From assembly GCF_019091135.1 (NCBI RefSeq), contig NZ_JAGXJW010000032.1, forward strand, positions 1 to 64,000: a stretch of 64,000 nucleotides of DNA. Reading direction: 5' to 3'. The position numbers and the translations under genes were made by a program. This stretch comes from Cohnella sp. GbtcB17 (GTDB taxonomy: Bacteria; Bacillota; Bacilli; Paenibacillales; Paenibacillaceae). The notes under the pieces were generated by a model that saw nothing but the letters and a program-made list of their open reading frames with translations, ran no database searches and was not told the origin of the DNA. Positions 31,030 through 39,473 of the stretch are shown here, piece after piece. Numbering within the stretch: the first letter of the stretch is position 1; each line of letters starts with the position of its first letter.

Positions 31030-31323
31030 TTAGTAACAAGTGAACGAATCGATCCGATCCAAGCTGATCCCGGAATACATCCAGAAAAAGCCGTTCCACC
31101 GGAAGCCCGACACCGAGGTCCGGCCGACGAACGTCGGGTAAAACCAGAAGCCCTGGCCGTTGCGGGGCCAGATGTACGTGGTGCGGAACAGGCAGCCGCG
31201 GATCGCGCCCGGATCGACGGCCAAGGTCGATGCGGTGAGCGGTCTCGGCGGTGGAGACTGCGGCGGCGGCGCCGTAGGCGCCTGCTGCGTGCCTTGCGGT
31301 CCGAAAGGAGGCATGAAGGCCAT
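31030..31323 (-). CDS. Conserved hypothetical, Pro-rich N-terminus and aromatic C-terminus
   Basis: 97 residues from the ATG at 31323 (GAGGAG eight bases upstream). The first 40 residues are Pro/Gly/Gln/Thr-rich; the rest is rich in Phe, Trp, Tyr and Arg (YIWPRNGQGFWFYPTFVGR, SGFRWNGFFWMYSG). Composition of this kind occurs in spore-coat or surface proteins of Bacillales, but I cannot name the family. It follows another small gene on the same strand with a 40-base gap, so the two are probably co-transcribed. Confidence 0.7.
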   Translation of the reverse strand: MAFMPPFGPQGTQQAPTAPPPQSPPPRPLTASTLAVDPGAIRGCLFRTTYIWPRNGQGFWFYPTFVGRTSVSGFRWNGFFWMYSGISLDRIDSFTCY

Positions 31324-31365
31324 ATTTCTCACTCCTCGTCAATAAAAATTGGCTGGCGGCTCCGA

Positions 31366-31683
31366 TCAGAGCAGCGAGATGGTGAGCAGGTTGAAGAGCA
31401 CGAGCGGCAGCACGAAGCCGGGATTCCCGAACGGTACCTGCGGGCCGGGGAAGAACGCGCGGCTGTCCGGGATGTTCATGTACAGAATGCCTCTGTCGCA
31501 ATGCATGAGATGGCCTTCGAATACGTCTCCTTCGAGCGTCTCGACCCGGGCCAGCTTGCCGGCATGTTGGGCGCAAAGCCCGTGCATGTGGTCCTTCACG
31601 GACTTCAGCGTGTCATGGACATGGGATGCGCATTGATAGAGCGGCGTCGTCGCGCCGCCGGCGGTGGTGTAAGGCGAGCTCAT
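31366..31683 (-). CDS. Small hypothetical with an LSM-like core
   Basis: 105 residues from the ATG at 31683 (GGAGGT six bases upstream). The core KLARVETLEGDVFEGHLMHCDRGILYMNIP resembles the strand pattern of Sm/LSM-type barrels. The N-terminus has several His and Cys (CASHVHDTLKSVKDHMHGLCAQH), which could bind metal; the C-terminus is hydrophobic (FVLPLVLFNLLTISLL). Upstream partner of the 31030-31323 gene. The fold suggestion is tentative; a role in spore coat assembly is possible. Confidence 0.65.
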   Translation of the reverse strand: MSSPYTTAGGATTPLYQCASHVHDTLKSVKDHMHGLCAQHAGKLARVETLEGDVFEGHLMHCDRGILYMNIPDSRAFFPGPQVPFGNPGFVLPLVLFNLLTISLL

Positions 31684-31849
31684 GGCGATACCTCCATCGA
31701 TTTGAACATAGGATAAAGTATGCGTATGCCTAGTCCGGCGTTCCGCGTGCGGCGAAGATCGCATCGGCGCCCCTTTACGAGGATGGTATGATTAGAGGAC
31801 CCGGGCTGCGCAAGCCTTCATACATCACTTAGAACTGGGATGAATCGTT

Positions 31850-33622
31850 ATGTTCAGATTGCTCGGCAGAGCCTTCCGCGATTTTCGCGCCACCTATCCG
31901 AAGCTTCTGCTTTTTGAATATTTGTACATGCTGGCCACCAGCTTCATCGTCGTGCCGGTCATCACCTTTATGTTCAACCGGATTTTGACGGTCGTCGGCT
32001 CCGGCTCCCTGCTCAACGGGGATGTCTATAGGCTCGGAATTAGCTACAACGGCGTGCTCGGCCTTGCGTTGATCGGGCTGGTCGCGTCCCTCGTCGTGCT
32101 GATCGAATTAATCGTGCTGATCGTTCTCGTGCAACAGCATTACTTCGGCAAAAACATCGCGATCGCGGACGCGGTAAAGACGACGATCCTGCAAACGCCG
32201 CGGCTGCTCGGCTTCGGTATCTTTCAACTGCTATTCCTGCTGCTGATCCTGATTCCGTTCATCGACTCGCCGCTATCGGCTTCCTTTTACGCGCTGTTCA
32301 ACGTTCCGGTCTTCCTGAATCGCGAAGTGCTGGACGCGTCATTCACGATGACGTTTGTGTATGCGATTCTGATCGTCGCCGCGCTGTACGCGCTGCTGCG
32401 GTGGATCTTCGCGCTGCACTTTATCGTGCTGGAGGGCAAGACGACGACCCAGGCGATCCGCAGCAGCCAGGCGCTGACGCGCGGCAGGCGGACGCAGCTC
32501 TTCCTGTCGTTGTTCCTGTTCAACGCGACCGTGTTCGCGGCAGGCTCGGCGGCCATCTCGTCGCTGTCTTACCTGCCCTCCTGGCTGGACATTAACGTAC
32601 TGACGATCTTTTCCCGTCATTACGCGCTGACGTTGTCGACCATTTTGACGTATATGTTCGCCCTGCTGCTCCTGCCGGTCAACATCATTCTGCTGACGCG
32701 GCTGTTCTACAACTTCAACCGTTCCTTGGGCGTGAAGCCGCAGGACCGCCTGACCGTATACCGCAGCCGGCTCGGGCGGCTGGAGGGACGTATCGGACGT
32801 TATATAAAAGGGCTGCGAAAAAGGCGCCTGTTGTTCGCGTGCATGGCGCTCGTCTATATGAGCCTGTCGATCTTCGTCGGTCTGCGGGCGACGGGCGGTC
32901 TCGTCTACGCCAAGTGGAGCGTGACGATCGCGGCGCACCGGGGCGACGCGGCCGGCGGCCCGGAAAACTCGCTGCCGTCGATCCTCTCTGCAATCGACAA
33001 AGGCATGATGGCGGTCGAGCTGGATGTCCAGTTGACCAAGGATGGGGTCGCTGTGCTGTTCCACGACGGGAATCTGCTGCGGATGACCGGGAAAAACGCG
33101 CGTATTTCCGACCTCAACTACGCGCAGCTCGGCGGGTTGGACATCGGAGAGGACGTGAACGGCGAAACGATACGGATCCCGACGCTGGGCGAAGTGCTGT
33201 CCGAGGCGCAGGGACGCATCAAGCTGATCGTCGACCTGAAGCCGTACGGCAACGGCGATGCGCTGGCCGAGGAGGTCGTCCGGCTGATCCGGGACACCGG
33301 CATGGAGAAGGACGCTTATGTCCAGTCGTTCGACGGGAACGCGCTGCGGCATATCCGGGCGCTCGATCCCGACATCAAGATCGGGCAGATTCTTTACTTC
33401 GCGCTTGGCAACCTGTCCTCGCTGGACGTCGACTTCTACACGATCGAGCAGATCATGCTGACCAAGCAGATCGTGAAGCAGGCGCATGCCGGCGGCCGCG
33501 AGGTGTGGGTGTGGACGGTGAACGACAGGCGGGACTTGAAGGAAGTGCTGAAGTTCCAGGTCGACGGCATCATCACCGACAATCCGGCGGTGGCGCAGTC
33601 GATGGTCGAGGTGGACCTGTAG
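31850..33622 (+). CDS. Membrane-anchored glycerophosphodiester phosphodiesterase
   Basis: 590 residues. The first 335 form the GDPD membrane domain with six or more helices; an isolated helix (LFACMALVYMSLSIFVGL) leads to a C-terminal GDPD catalytic domain: AAHRGDAAGGPENSLPSI, VELDVQLTKDGVAVLFHD and KLIVDLKPYG, with the His/Glu/Asp set for metal-dependent hydrolysis. It releases glycerol-3-phosphate from glycerophosphodiesters, possibly from lipoteichoic acid. About 25 bases separate its stop from the start of array 2. The family call is firm. Confidence 0.93.
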   Translation: MFRLLGRAFRDFRATYPKLLLFEYLYMLATSFIVVPVITFMFNRILTVVGSGSLLNGDVYRLGISYNGVLGLALIGLVASLVVLIELIVLIVLVQQHYFGKNIAIADAVKTTILQTPRLLGFGIFQLLFLLLILIPFIDSPLSASFYALFNVPVFLNREVLDASFTMTFVYAILIVAALYALLRWIFALHFIVLEGKTTTQAIRSSQALTRGRRTQLFLSLFLFNATVFAAGSAAISSLSYLPSWLDINVLTIFSRHYALTLSTILTYMFALLLLPVNIILLTRLFYNFNRSLGVKPQDRLTVYRSRLGRLEGRIGRYIKGLRKRRLLFACMALVYMSLSIFVGLRATGGLVYAKWSVTIAAHRGDAAGGPENSLPSILSAIDKGMMAVELDVQLTKDGVAVLFHDGNLLRMTGKNARISDLNYAQLGGLDIGEDVNGETIRIPTLGEVLSEAQGRIKLIVDLKPYGNGDALAEEVVRLIRDTGMEKDAYVQSFDGNALRHIRALDPDIKIGQILYFALGNLSSLDVDFYTIEQIMLTKQIVKQAHAGGREVWVWTVNDRRDLKEVLKFQVDGIITDNPAVAQSMVEVDL

Positions 33623-33673
33623 GGCGTAGCGAGCGATGGGGCCGGATCGGGCGATTGGTGAGGCGGGCGCGAG

Positions 33674-34183
33674 GGCAAACGCCTCTCGTAGAGAAGGCGA
33701 TGAGCCGGATCGGGCGGGTGCGGAGGCAAACGCCTCTCGTAGAGAAGGGGATGGGCCGGATGGGGCGGGCGCGAGGGTAAACGCCTCTCGTAGAGAAGGC
33801 GATGAGCCGGATCGGGCGGATGCAAGGGCAAACGCCTCTTGTAGAGAAGGCGATGAGCCGGATCACGCGGGTTCGAGGGCAAACGCCTCTCGTAGAGAAG
33901 GCGATGAGCCGGATCGGGAGGGTGCGAGTGCAAACGCCTATCGTGGAGAAGGCGATGGGCCGGATGAGGCGGATGCAAGGGCAAACGCCTCTCGTAGAGA
34001 AGGCGATGGGCCGGATCAGGCGGATGCGAGGGCAAACGCCTTTTGTAGAGAAGGCGATGGGCCGGATGAGGCGGATGCAAGGGCAAACGCCTCTCGTAGA
34101 GAAGGCGATGAGCCAGATCGGGCGGGTGCGGAGGCAAACGCCTCTCGTAGAGAAGGCGATGAGCCGGATCGGGCGGGCGCGAG
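33674..34183. repeat. Tandem repeat array 2: ten units of 51 bp
   Basis: Each unit starts near GGCAAACGCCTCTCGTAGAG and continues AAGGCGATGAGCCGGATC. CGCCTCTC, a three-base loop and GAGA-A-GGCG form an eight-pair hairpin with one bulge per unit. Because 51 is divisible by three, several frames stay open through it. The array fills the gap between the convergent GDPD and PadR genes. Confidence 0.92.
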
Positions 34184-34204
34184 GGCGAGCGCGTTAAGGA
34201 CCGC

Positions 34205-34756
34205 TTAATCCTCCGCCGGCAGCAGGCTAAGCGCCCACCTGCACCACTCTGTATTGGTCTCGTTCGACATGATCGCCTTGTGCGTGAGCAGATAGGCGCC
34301 GAACAACGGGTGCGAGGGCTTGGGCAAGCCGGCAGCGGGCCAGTCGGCTCTCGCCTTCAGCTCGACCAGCTTGCTCTCGTACTTTTTGCGCTGCTCCTCA
34401 TGGAAGGCCAGTCGGTCGGCGAGCATTTTCCGGGCGGATGCCGGCTTGGCATAGGACATGCAGAACACCTTCAGCATCATCTCGTCGCGCAGCGCGGGAT
34501 CGGCCGTCGGCTGATCGAACCAGTCCTTGAGCGCATCCCGGCCCTTGCCGGTCAGGGAGTACACTTTCTTGTCGGGCTTGTCGCGCTGCGTGACCAGCTC
34601 GACGCTGATATAGTCCCCCTGCTCCAGCTTGGCGAGCAGCGGATAGATCTGGCTATGCTTGGCGGGCCAGAACGGCTGGATGCGAAGCATCAGATCGTAG
34701 CCGGAAAAGGAAGATTGCGCGAGCAGGCTCAGCAGACCATAAGAGAGGGTGTTCAC
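34205..34756 (-). CDS. PadR-family transcriptional regulator (long form)
   Basis: 183 residues: N-terminal winged helix (YGLLSLLAQSSFSGYDLMLRIQPFWPAKHSQIYPLLAKLEQGDYI, then DKPDKKVYSLTGKG) and a C-terminal helical Vir-type domain. Divergent from an MFS multidrug exporter, the typical target. An ATATGT-N8-ACATAT PadR site lies at 34828-34847 beside the exporter promoter. The ligand is probably an exported drug; this is inferred. Confidence 0.93.
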   Translation of the reverse strand: MNTLSYGLLSLLAQSSFSGYDLMLRIQPFWPAKHSQIYPLLAKLEQGDYISVELVTQRDKPDKKVYSLTGKGRDALKDWFDQPTADPALRDEMMLKVFCMSYAKPASARKMLADRLAFHEEQRKKYESKLVELKARADWPAAGLPKPSHPLFGAYLLTHKAIMSNETNTEWCRWALSLLPAED

Positions 34757-34785
34757 GTCGTTGCTCCTTTATCGGAAAAATTGCT

Positions 34786-34847
34786 TTGACACAGGCGAGG
34801 AAGCGTAGTAAGATTATGGCGTTTTATATATGTAAATATAGACATAT
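34786..34847 (+). promoter_or_regulatory. MFS exporter promoter with PadR operator
   Basis: TTGACA (34786-34791), 17 bases and TAAGAT (34809-34814) form the promoter. ATATGT (34828-34833), eight bases and ACATAT (34842-34847) match the ATGT-N8-ACAT PadR consensus just downstream. Confidence 0.8.
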
Positions 34848-34873
34848 AGAACTGGGAGATGGAGAGAGCTATT

Positions 34874-36358
34874 ATGAATACGGAAAAGAAGACGCCGGAG
34901 GTTCGCTTTTGGCCGGTCATGTTGTCTATTTTTATCGGTTCCTTCTTGTGCGTCCTGGCCTCGGCGACGATCAATCTCGCGCTCGAGCCGCTCAAGGAGC
35001 ACTTTCACACGACGCTGAGCTCGGTCCAATGGACCCTCACGGGCTTCATGCTCGCGATGGGCACGACGGCGCCGATCGTCGGCTACCTGGGCGAGCGGTT
35101 CAGCTACAAACGACTGTACCTGTTCTCCCTCATCGGCTTCACCGCAACCTCCGCGCTGTGCGCGATGGCATGGAGCGAGGCTTCTCTGATCCTGTTCCGG
35201 GTGCTGCAAGGCGCCTTCAGCGGCCTGATCATCCCGGCTACCATGTCCATTATCTATCAAATCATCCCGCGCGGCAAACAACCGATGGCCATCGCCTTCT
35301 GGGGCTTGTCCGCGATGCTGGCGCCGGCGTTCGGGCCGACGATCAGCGGCTGGCTGCTGCAGAACTTCGATTGGCAATGGCTGTTCATCATGAACTTGCC
35401 GATCGGCCTGATCGCCATTTTACTCGTATACCTGTACATTCCGTATTACCGGCTTAGCGTGCCCAAGTCGTTCGACGGCCTCGGCTTCATCACCGTCGTG
35501 GTCAGCAGCACGGCGCTGCTGCTGGCGCTCGGCCAAGGCCACAGCTGGGGCTGGGGATCGTGGAAGGTTCTCGGCTTGCTGCTGCTCGGGTTGGTCGTGC
35601 TGGGCCTGTTCATCTGGCGTGAGCTGACGGCCGAAGCGCCGCTGCTCAACCTGCGCGTGTTCAAAAACGGCCGCTTCACGCTGAACACGATCATCGCCAA
35701 CATCATCACGATCAGCCTGTACTCCGGTACGCTGCTGACACCGGTCTTCCTCCAGCGCATCCAGCACGTGTCCGCGATGGACACGGGCCTGATCCTGCTC
35801 CCGGCGTCGCTCGCGATGGCGCTCATGATGCCGATCGTCGGCAAGCTGTACGATGTCGTCGGCCCGCGCGTGCTGATGTCCATCGGCATCGTCCTGCTCA
35901 CCGTCGGCACGCTCGCGCTCAGCTGGCTCAGCATCGACGTCTCGCATACTTACGTCATCTGGTGGATGATCGTGCGGAACCTGGGCATCGCGTTCGTCGT
36001 CATGCCGTCGAGCAACGCGGCGATGGACGAGATCTCCCGGGAAAATTCGGGGCACGCCTCCTCCATCTCGAACTGGACGCGGAACGTCTTCGGCTCCTTC
36101 GCGATCGCGATCTTCACGACGCTGCTCGCTTCGCGTTCGATCGACCACGGCACGGCGCTCGCCATGGCGGGCGACCAGAACCGCGAGCATATCGAGATGA
36201 TGGCGTTCACGATGAGCGTCAACGACGTGTATCTCATCGCGACGTTCGTCGCGGTCGCCGCTCTGCCGCTCAGCCTGTTCGTCGCCAAGCTCAAGAAGCC
36301 GCACGCCGTGCTCGCTTCGGAGACGGTGAAGGCGGAGGCAGCGACGGTAGAGGGATAA
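34874..36358 (+). CDS. DHA2-family MFS multidrug exporter
   Basis: 494 residues, 14 predicted membrane helices, EmrB/QacA type: motif A-like GYLGERFSYKRLY, FQGAFSG-like RVLQGAFSGLIIP, and a second-half LLPASLAMALMMPIVGKLYDVVGPR. A proton-driven drug exporter in the membrane. The ATG at 34874 has GGAGAGAG upstream. It is controlled by the divergent PadR gene. Substrate unknown. Confidence 0.93.
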   Translation: MNTEKKTPEVRFWPVMLSIFIGSFLCVLASATINLALEPLKEHFHTTLSSVQWTLTGFMLAMGTTAPIVGYLGERFSYKRLYLFSLIGFTATSALCAMAWSEASLILFRVLQGAFSGLIIPATMSIIYQIIPRGKQPMAIAFWGLSAMLAPAFGPTISGWLLQNFDWQWLFIMNLPIGLIAILLVYLYIPYYRLSVPKSFDGLGFITVVVSSTALLLALGQGHSWGWGSWKVLGLLLLGLVVLGLFIWRELTAEAPLLNLRVFKNGRFTLNTIIANIITISLYSGTLLTPVFLQRIQHVSAMDTGLILLPASLAMALMMPIVGKLYDVVGPRVLMSIGIVLLTVGTLALSWLSIDVSHTYVIWWMIVRNLGIAFVVMPSSNAAMDEISRENSGHASSISNWTRNVFGSFAIAIFTTLLASRSIDHGTALAMAGDQNREHIEMMAFTMSVNDVYLIATFVAVAALPLSLFVAKLKKPHAVLASETVKAEAATVEG

Positions 36359-36377
36359 ATCCGAGAGGCGCAAAAAA

Positions 36378-36418
36378 AAGATGGCAAGGCGGATATTTCC
36401 GCCAAGCCATCTTTTTTA
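36378..36418. terminator. Bidirectional terminator between MFS and FecCD genes
   Basis: Stem AAGATGGC with inner GGCGGA/TCCGCC and matching GCCATCTT, flanked by A- and T-runs on both sides. Confidence 0.85.
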
Positions 36419-37297
36419 TGATCTGGACGCCCGCGACCTGAACATCAGGAACACCAGGTAGGGCGCGCCGATGAGGGCGACTACGATGCCCGAAGGGATC
36501 TCCTTGGGCGACAGAACGATGCGTCCGATCCAGTCTGCGCCGACGAGCAGCACGGCTCCGATGAGTGAGGACAGCAGCAGCGTACGGCGATGATTGGCGC
36601 CGGCGAGCATGCGCGCGGCGTGTGGCGCGAGCAGGCCGATGAAGCCGACGGCACCGACCGCGGCGACTGCGACCGACGCGAGCAGCACGGCGAGCAGCGC
36701 GACGAGAAGCCGCGTCCTGCGCACAGGCAGGCCGAGTCCGGTCGAGCTCTCGTCGTGGAACGAAAGCAGATCGACCCGCCGCCCCAGCCACCAGGCGAGG
36801 GGGAGCAGCAAGGCGATAAAGGGCAGCGTCTGTCCGAGCTCCGTCCAGCTGCGGGCGTAGGTGCTGCCGGCGAGCCAGGCGAGCGCGGGGGCGAGCGTCA
36901 GCTTGGCGTAGACGACGAGGATATTGATCAGCGCGCTGCCGGATGCTGCGACCGCGATGCCGACGAGGGTCAGCACGGTCGGGCTTAGCCCGCGCCGCCA
37001 CGCCGCCGCGTATACGATCGCGGCGGCGGCCAGGCCGCCGACGAAGGCGCCGACCGGCACCCAGCCGGGCGGGAGCGCGGGGAAGGCGATCAGCAGCAGC
37101 ATCGCCCCCACGCCGGCGCCGCTGGATACGCCCACGATCTGCGGATCCGCGAGCGGATTGCGCACGGCGCTCTGCATCAGGCTGCCGCTGGCCGCCAGCG
37201 CGACGCCGACGCTTGCTGCCGTCAGCAGGCGCGGCAATCGAAGATCGATGAGCACCTTTTCATGCAGCGCCGTGCCATGGCCGAGGAGGGACTCCAA
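36416..37297 (-). CDS. FecCD-type iron-siderophore permease, N-terminally truncated
   Basis: 293 residues from a TTG at 37297. The sequence begins at the point where the second family segment starts (DLRLPRLLTAASVGVALAASGSLMQSAVRNPLADPQIVG) and runs normally to the end (PKEIPSGIVVALIGAPYLVFLMF). Family members have about 330-350 residues; the first membrane helix and its loop are missing. A TAA stop lies six codons upstream in frame, and nothing in the 130 bases beyond resembles the lost part. No ATPase or binding-protein gene is adjacent. It is probably a relic, though it could be partly functional. Confidence 0.8.
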   Translation of the reverse strand: MESLLGHGTALHEKVLIDLRLPRLLTAASVGVALAASGSLMQSAVRNPLADPQIVGVSSGAGVGAMLLLIAFPALPPGWVPVGAFVGGLAAAAIVYAAAWRRGLSPTVLTLVGIAVAASGSALINILVVYAKLTLAPALAWLAGSTYARSWTELGQTLPFIALLLPLAWWLGRRVDLLSFHDESSTGLGLPVRRTRLLVALLAVLLASVAVAAVGAVGFIGLLAPHAARMLAGANHRRTLLLSSLIGAVLLVGADWIGRIVLSPKEIPSGIVVALIGAPYLVFLMFRSRASRS

Positions 37298-37358
37298 TCC
37301 GATTAGGGGGCCTTAGAGTTTTTGCAGGGTAGCATGGCGCCGAGCGCCGTTTCTCCGC

Positions 37359-37384
37359 TGTATCGTGCAGTTTTGCACGATACA
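37359..37384. repeat. Perfect 11-bp palindrome with four-base loop
   Basis: TGTATCGTGCA and TGCACGATACA around GTTT. No T-run on either strand, so it is not a normal terminator. Architecture resembles the hairpin in array 1 (GCGCAAAATTGCGC) and may be a solitary copy of a related element. Confidence 0.7.
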
Positions 37385-37427
37385 TGTGCCGCTTTAGCGA
37401 TTTGAGCGCATTCGGCGTGACGAGAAC

Positions 37428-38291
37428 TCAATTTCGGCCGCGCATCGCCCGCCGCGTCGCCGCCTCGACCAATCGCCAGGGCAGCAGCCTGACGGCGAGC
37501 GGCAGCAGGCGCGCGCCCCGGCCGATCGGGTAGCGCAGCCGCGAGAGGCGACGCTTGTCGGCCAGACGCCCCACAAGCTCCGCGACCTCGCGCGGATCGG
37601 GCGCCGTGTCGGCCGTGCGCCGGGCCATGCGGAGCACGGCCTGCAGCGCGCCGGCATAGGGCGAGTCCGGCTGCGCATGAATGTCCGCGAAGCCCTTCGC
37701 CCAGATCGCCGTGCGATAAGCGCCGGGTTCGACGAGGGCGACGCGGATGCCAAAGGGCGCAACCTCATGGCGGAGGCTCTCGCTAAAGCCTTCGACCGCA
37801 AACTTGGACGCGGCATAGGCGCCGAACCCCGGGATCCCCCACAGGCCGCTCACGCTGCTCATTTGGATAATCGTGCCGCCGCCCTTCGCCCGCATCGCCG
37901 GCAGGACGGCGCGCGTCATCGCCACCAGGCCGAGGAAGTTCGTCTCCGTCTGCGCCCGCCACGCCGCCATCGGCACCTCCTCGACGAAGCCGCCGACCGC
38001 CATGCCCGCATTGTTCACCAGCACGTCGATTCGTCCGTAACTCCGCAGCATGTCCGACACAGCCGCTTCAATCGTTGCCGCATCGGTCACGTCAAGCTGG
38101 GCTACCTCGATACGCCCGGCAGCGCCGACGCGCTCCGCCTCCTGCATGAGCGCCACCTGCTTCCGCGGATCCCGCATCGCGGCGACGACCCGGTAGCCGC
38201 GCTTGGCCAGCTCGACCGCGATGCGCAGGCCGAAGCCGCTCGAAGCGCCCGTAACCAGCGCCGTTTTCTCAACCTTCCCAAGCGTCGTCAT
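37428..38291 (-). CDS. Short-chain dehydrogenase/reductase
   Basis: 287 residues, classical SDR: TGASSGFGLRIAVELAKRG for cofactor binding, NNAG, catalytic Ser in QMSSVSG and YAASKFA with Tyr and Lys. Arg residues after strand 2 (MRDPRK) suggest NADP. It is the last gene of the biosynthetic-looking operon, 21 bases after the preceding stop, so likely a tailoring reductase there. It has no overlap, unlike the other six, so co-transcription is likely but less certain. Confidence 0.9.
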   Translation of the reverse strand: MTTLGKVEKTALVTGASSGFGLRIAVELAKRGYRVVAAMRDPRKQVALMQEAERVGAAGRIEVAQLDVTDAATIEAAVSDMLRSYGRIDVLVNNAGMAVGGFVEEVPMAAWRAQTETNFLGLVAMTRAVLPAMRAKGGGTIIQMSSVSGLWGIPGFGAYAASKFAVEGFSESLRHEVAPFGIRVALVEPGAYRTAIWAKGFADIHAQPDSPYAGALQAVLRMARRTADTAPDPREVAELVGRLADKRRLSRLRYPIGRGARLLPLAVRLLPWRLVEAATRRAMRGRN

Positions 38292-38312
38292 TCCTCGTTC
38301 CTCCGGACCCGA

Positions 38313-39473
38313 CTATAGTTTGTATTTTTGCATCAGCGGTACGCCGATCTTCCCGAGCAGCCCTTCGAGCGCGGACCAGCTGCCTCTTCGCCATGCTGGC
38401 AGGTGCCGGTCGTACAGCACCGTGTACTCGATGTCGGCGAACGCGCCTCGATTGCGTTTGAACTGCGCCGCGCCCGAACTCTCGTGCAGCAGCAGGCTGC
38501 GGTCGCGAGCGATGCCGATCAGGAGGGCCGACAGCATCCGGTACAGGCCGTGCTCCTGCGGTCGCGAGGTGTCGTAGCCGAATAAGGGCGTCGTCATGGC
38601 GCCCTCCCGCGCGTAGAACCCGAGTATCGCCTCAAGTCTGCCTGTGGCGACGTCGCGGTAGCCGTGCAGCTCCAGCGTGCCTTCCGTCAGCGCCCGCTCG
38701 TAGAAACGCGCCGTAAACTGCGGATTGTGCAGCGAATATTTGTCCAAATACAGCATCTTGTACAGCTCCGCGATGCGCGGGAGGTCTGCCGCCACGATAT
38801 CCGCGGGTCCCACCGCGACGTAGCCGTATCGATCAGCCAGCGCCCGGTCGCGCTTGAGCAACCAGCGGGCTTTGGCGTTTGCGAATTCGGGATCGTCCGT
38901 GCGCAGCAGATAAATCTGCCGGCTGGGCACGAGACGGCATCGCCGCCCGCGAAGCAAGGACATCTCGCGCGCGTTCAGCGTGGCGTTGAGCGAACGGAAG
39001 GCGAGGGCGTGGCCCGGAAACGCGCGAATCAGGCCGTCAAGCGCTGCCGACCATTGTTCGTCCGACAGTGCGGGGTACAGGTTGGTCGACAGCAGCCAGT
39101 TGTTGACGTGCACGACGCGGTTAAATCGCGTTGCCTTCAGCAAGCCGCCGATCCCGGTCAGCACCGCGGACAAGGCGGCGATGAGCGCGCGGTTGCGGAG
39201 CAGCGAGAGCTCTTGCTTGGCGTAGCTCACATAGTGCGTGTAGGGTGAACAGACGTAGGAGTTGGCGTACTCCGCGTCGTTAACGGTGACGGGCACGGGG
39301 ATGCCGTCGACGCTCATGACGAGGAGGCGCGTGCGCACGTTGCCAACGAACCCTTCGCTGCTCTCTTTCATGACGGGGACCAGATAGCTTTTCGCATACC
39401 GCCCGTATGCCGTGTCCGGCCAGGGACATGCTTCGATATTCGTGCTGTCGTGAAAAACGACCGATACGCTCAC
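38313..39473 (-). CDS. Putative acyltransferase-like protein of the biosynthetic operon
   Basis: 386 residues from a GTG that overlaps the upstream TGA; GGAGG lies eight bases before it. The longer open frame upstream (to 40040) overlaps the ligase gene and is a shadow. I see no definite family; the C-terminal half (ADLPRIAELYKMLYLDKYSLHNPQF, ATGRLEAILGFY, GLYRMLSALLIGIARDRSLLLHESSGAAQFKRNRGA) looks like a GNAT/FemAB-type acyl- or aminoacyl-transferase fold. No signal peptide. Position between the ligase and SDR suggests it transfers an activated intermediate. Tentative. Confidence 0.7.
   Translation of the reverse strand: MSVSVVFHDSTNIEACPWPDTAYGRYAKSYLVPVMKESSEGFVGNVRTRLLVMSVDGIPVPVTVNDAEYANSYVCSPYTHYVSYAKQELSLLRNRALIAALSAVLTGIGGLLKATRFNRVVHVNNWLLSTNLYPALSDEQWSAALDGLIRAFPGHALAFRSLNATLNAREMSLLRGRRCRLVPSRQIYLLRTDDPEFANAKARWLLKRDRALADRYGYVAVGPADIVAADLPRIAELYKMLYLDKYSLHNPQFTARFYERALTEGTLELHGYRDVATGRLEAILGFYAREGAMTTPLFGYDTSRPQEHGLYRMLSALLIGIARDRSLLLHESSGAAQFKRNRGAFADIEYTVLYDRHLPAWRRGSWSALEGLLGKIGVPLMQKYKL

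Noticed and set aside
32839..33780. 313-residue plus-strand frame
   Set aside because: Out-of-frame shadow of the GDPD gene extended by array 2.
33636..34208. Repetitive plus-strand frame with 17-residue units over array 2
   Set aside because: Same period effect; poor ribosome site, low complexity, and open frames on both strands.
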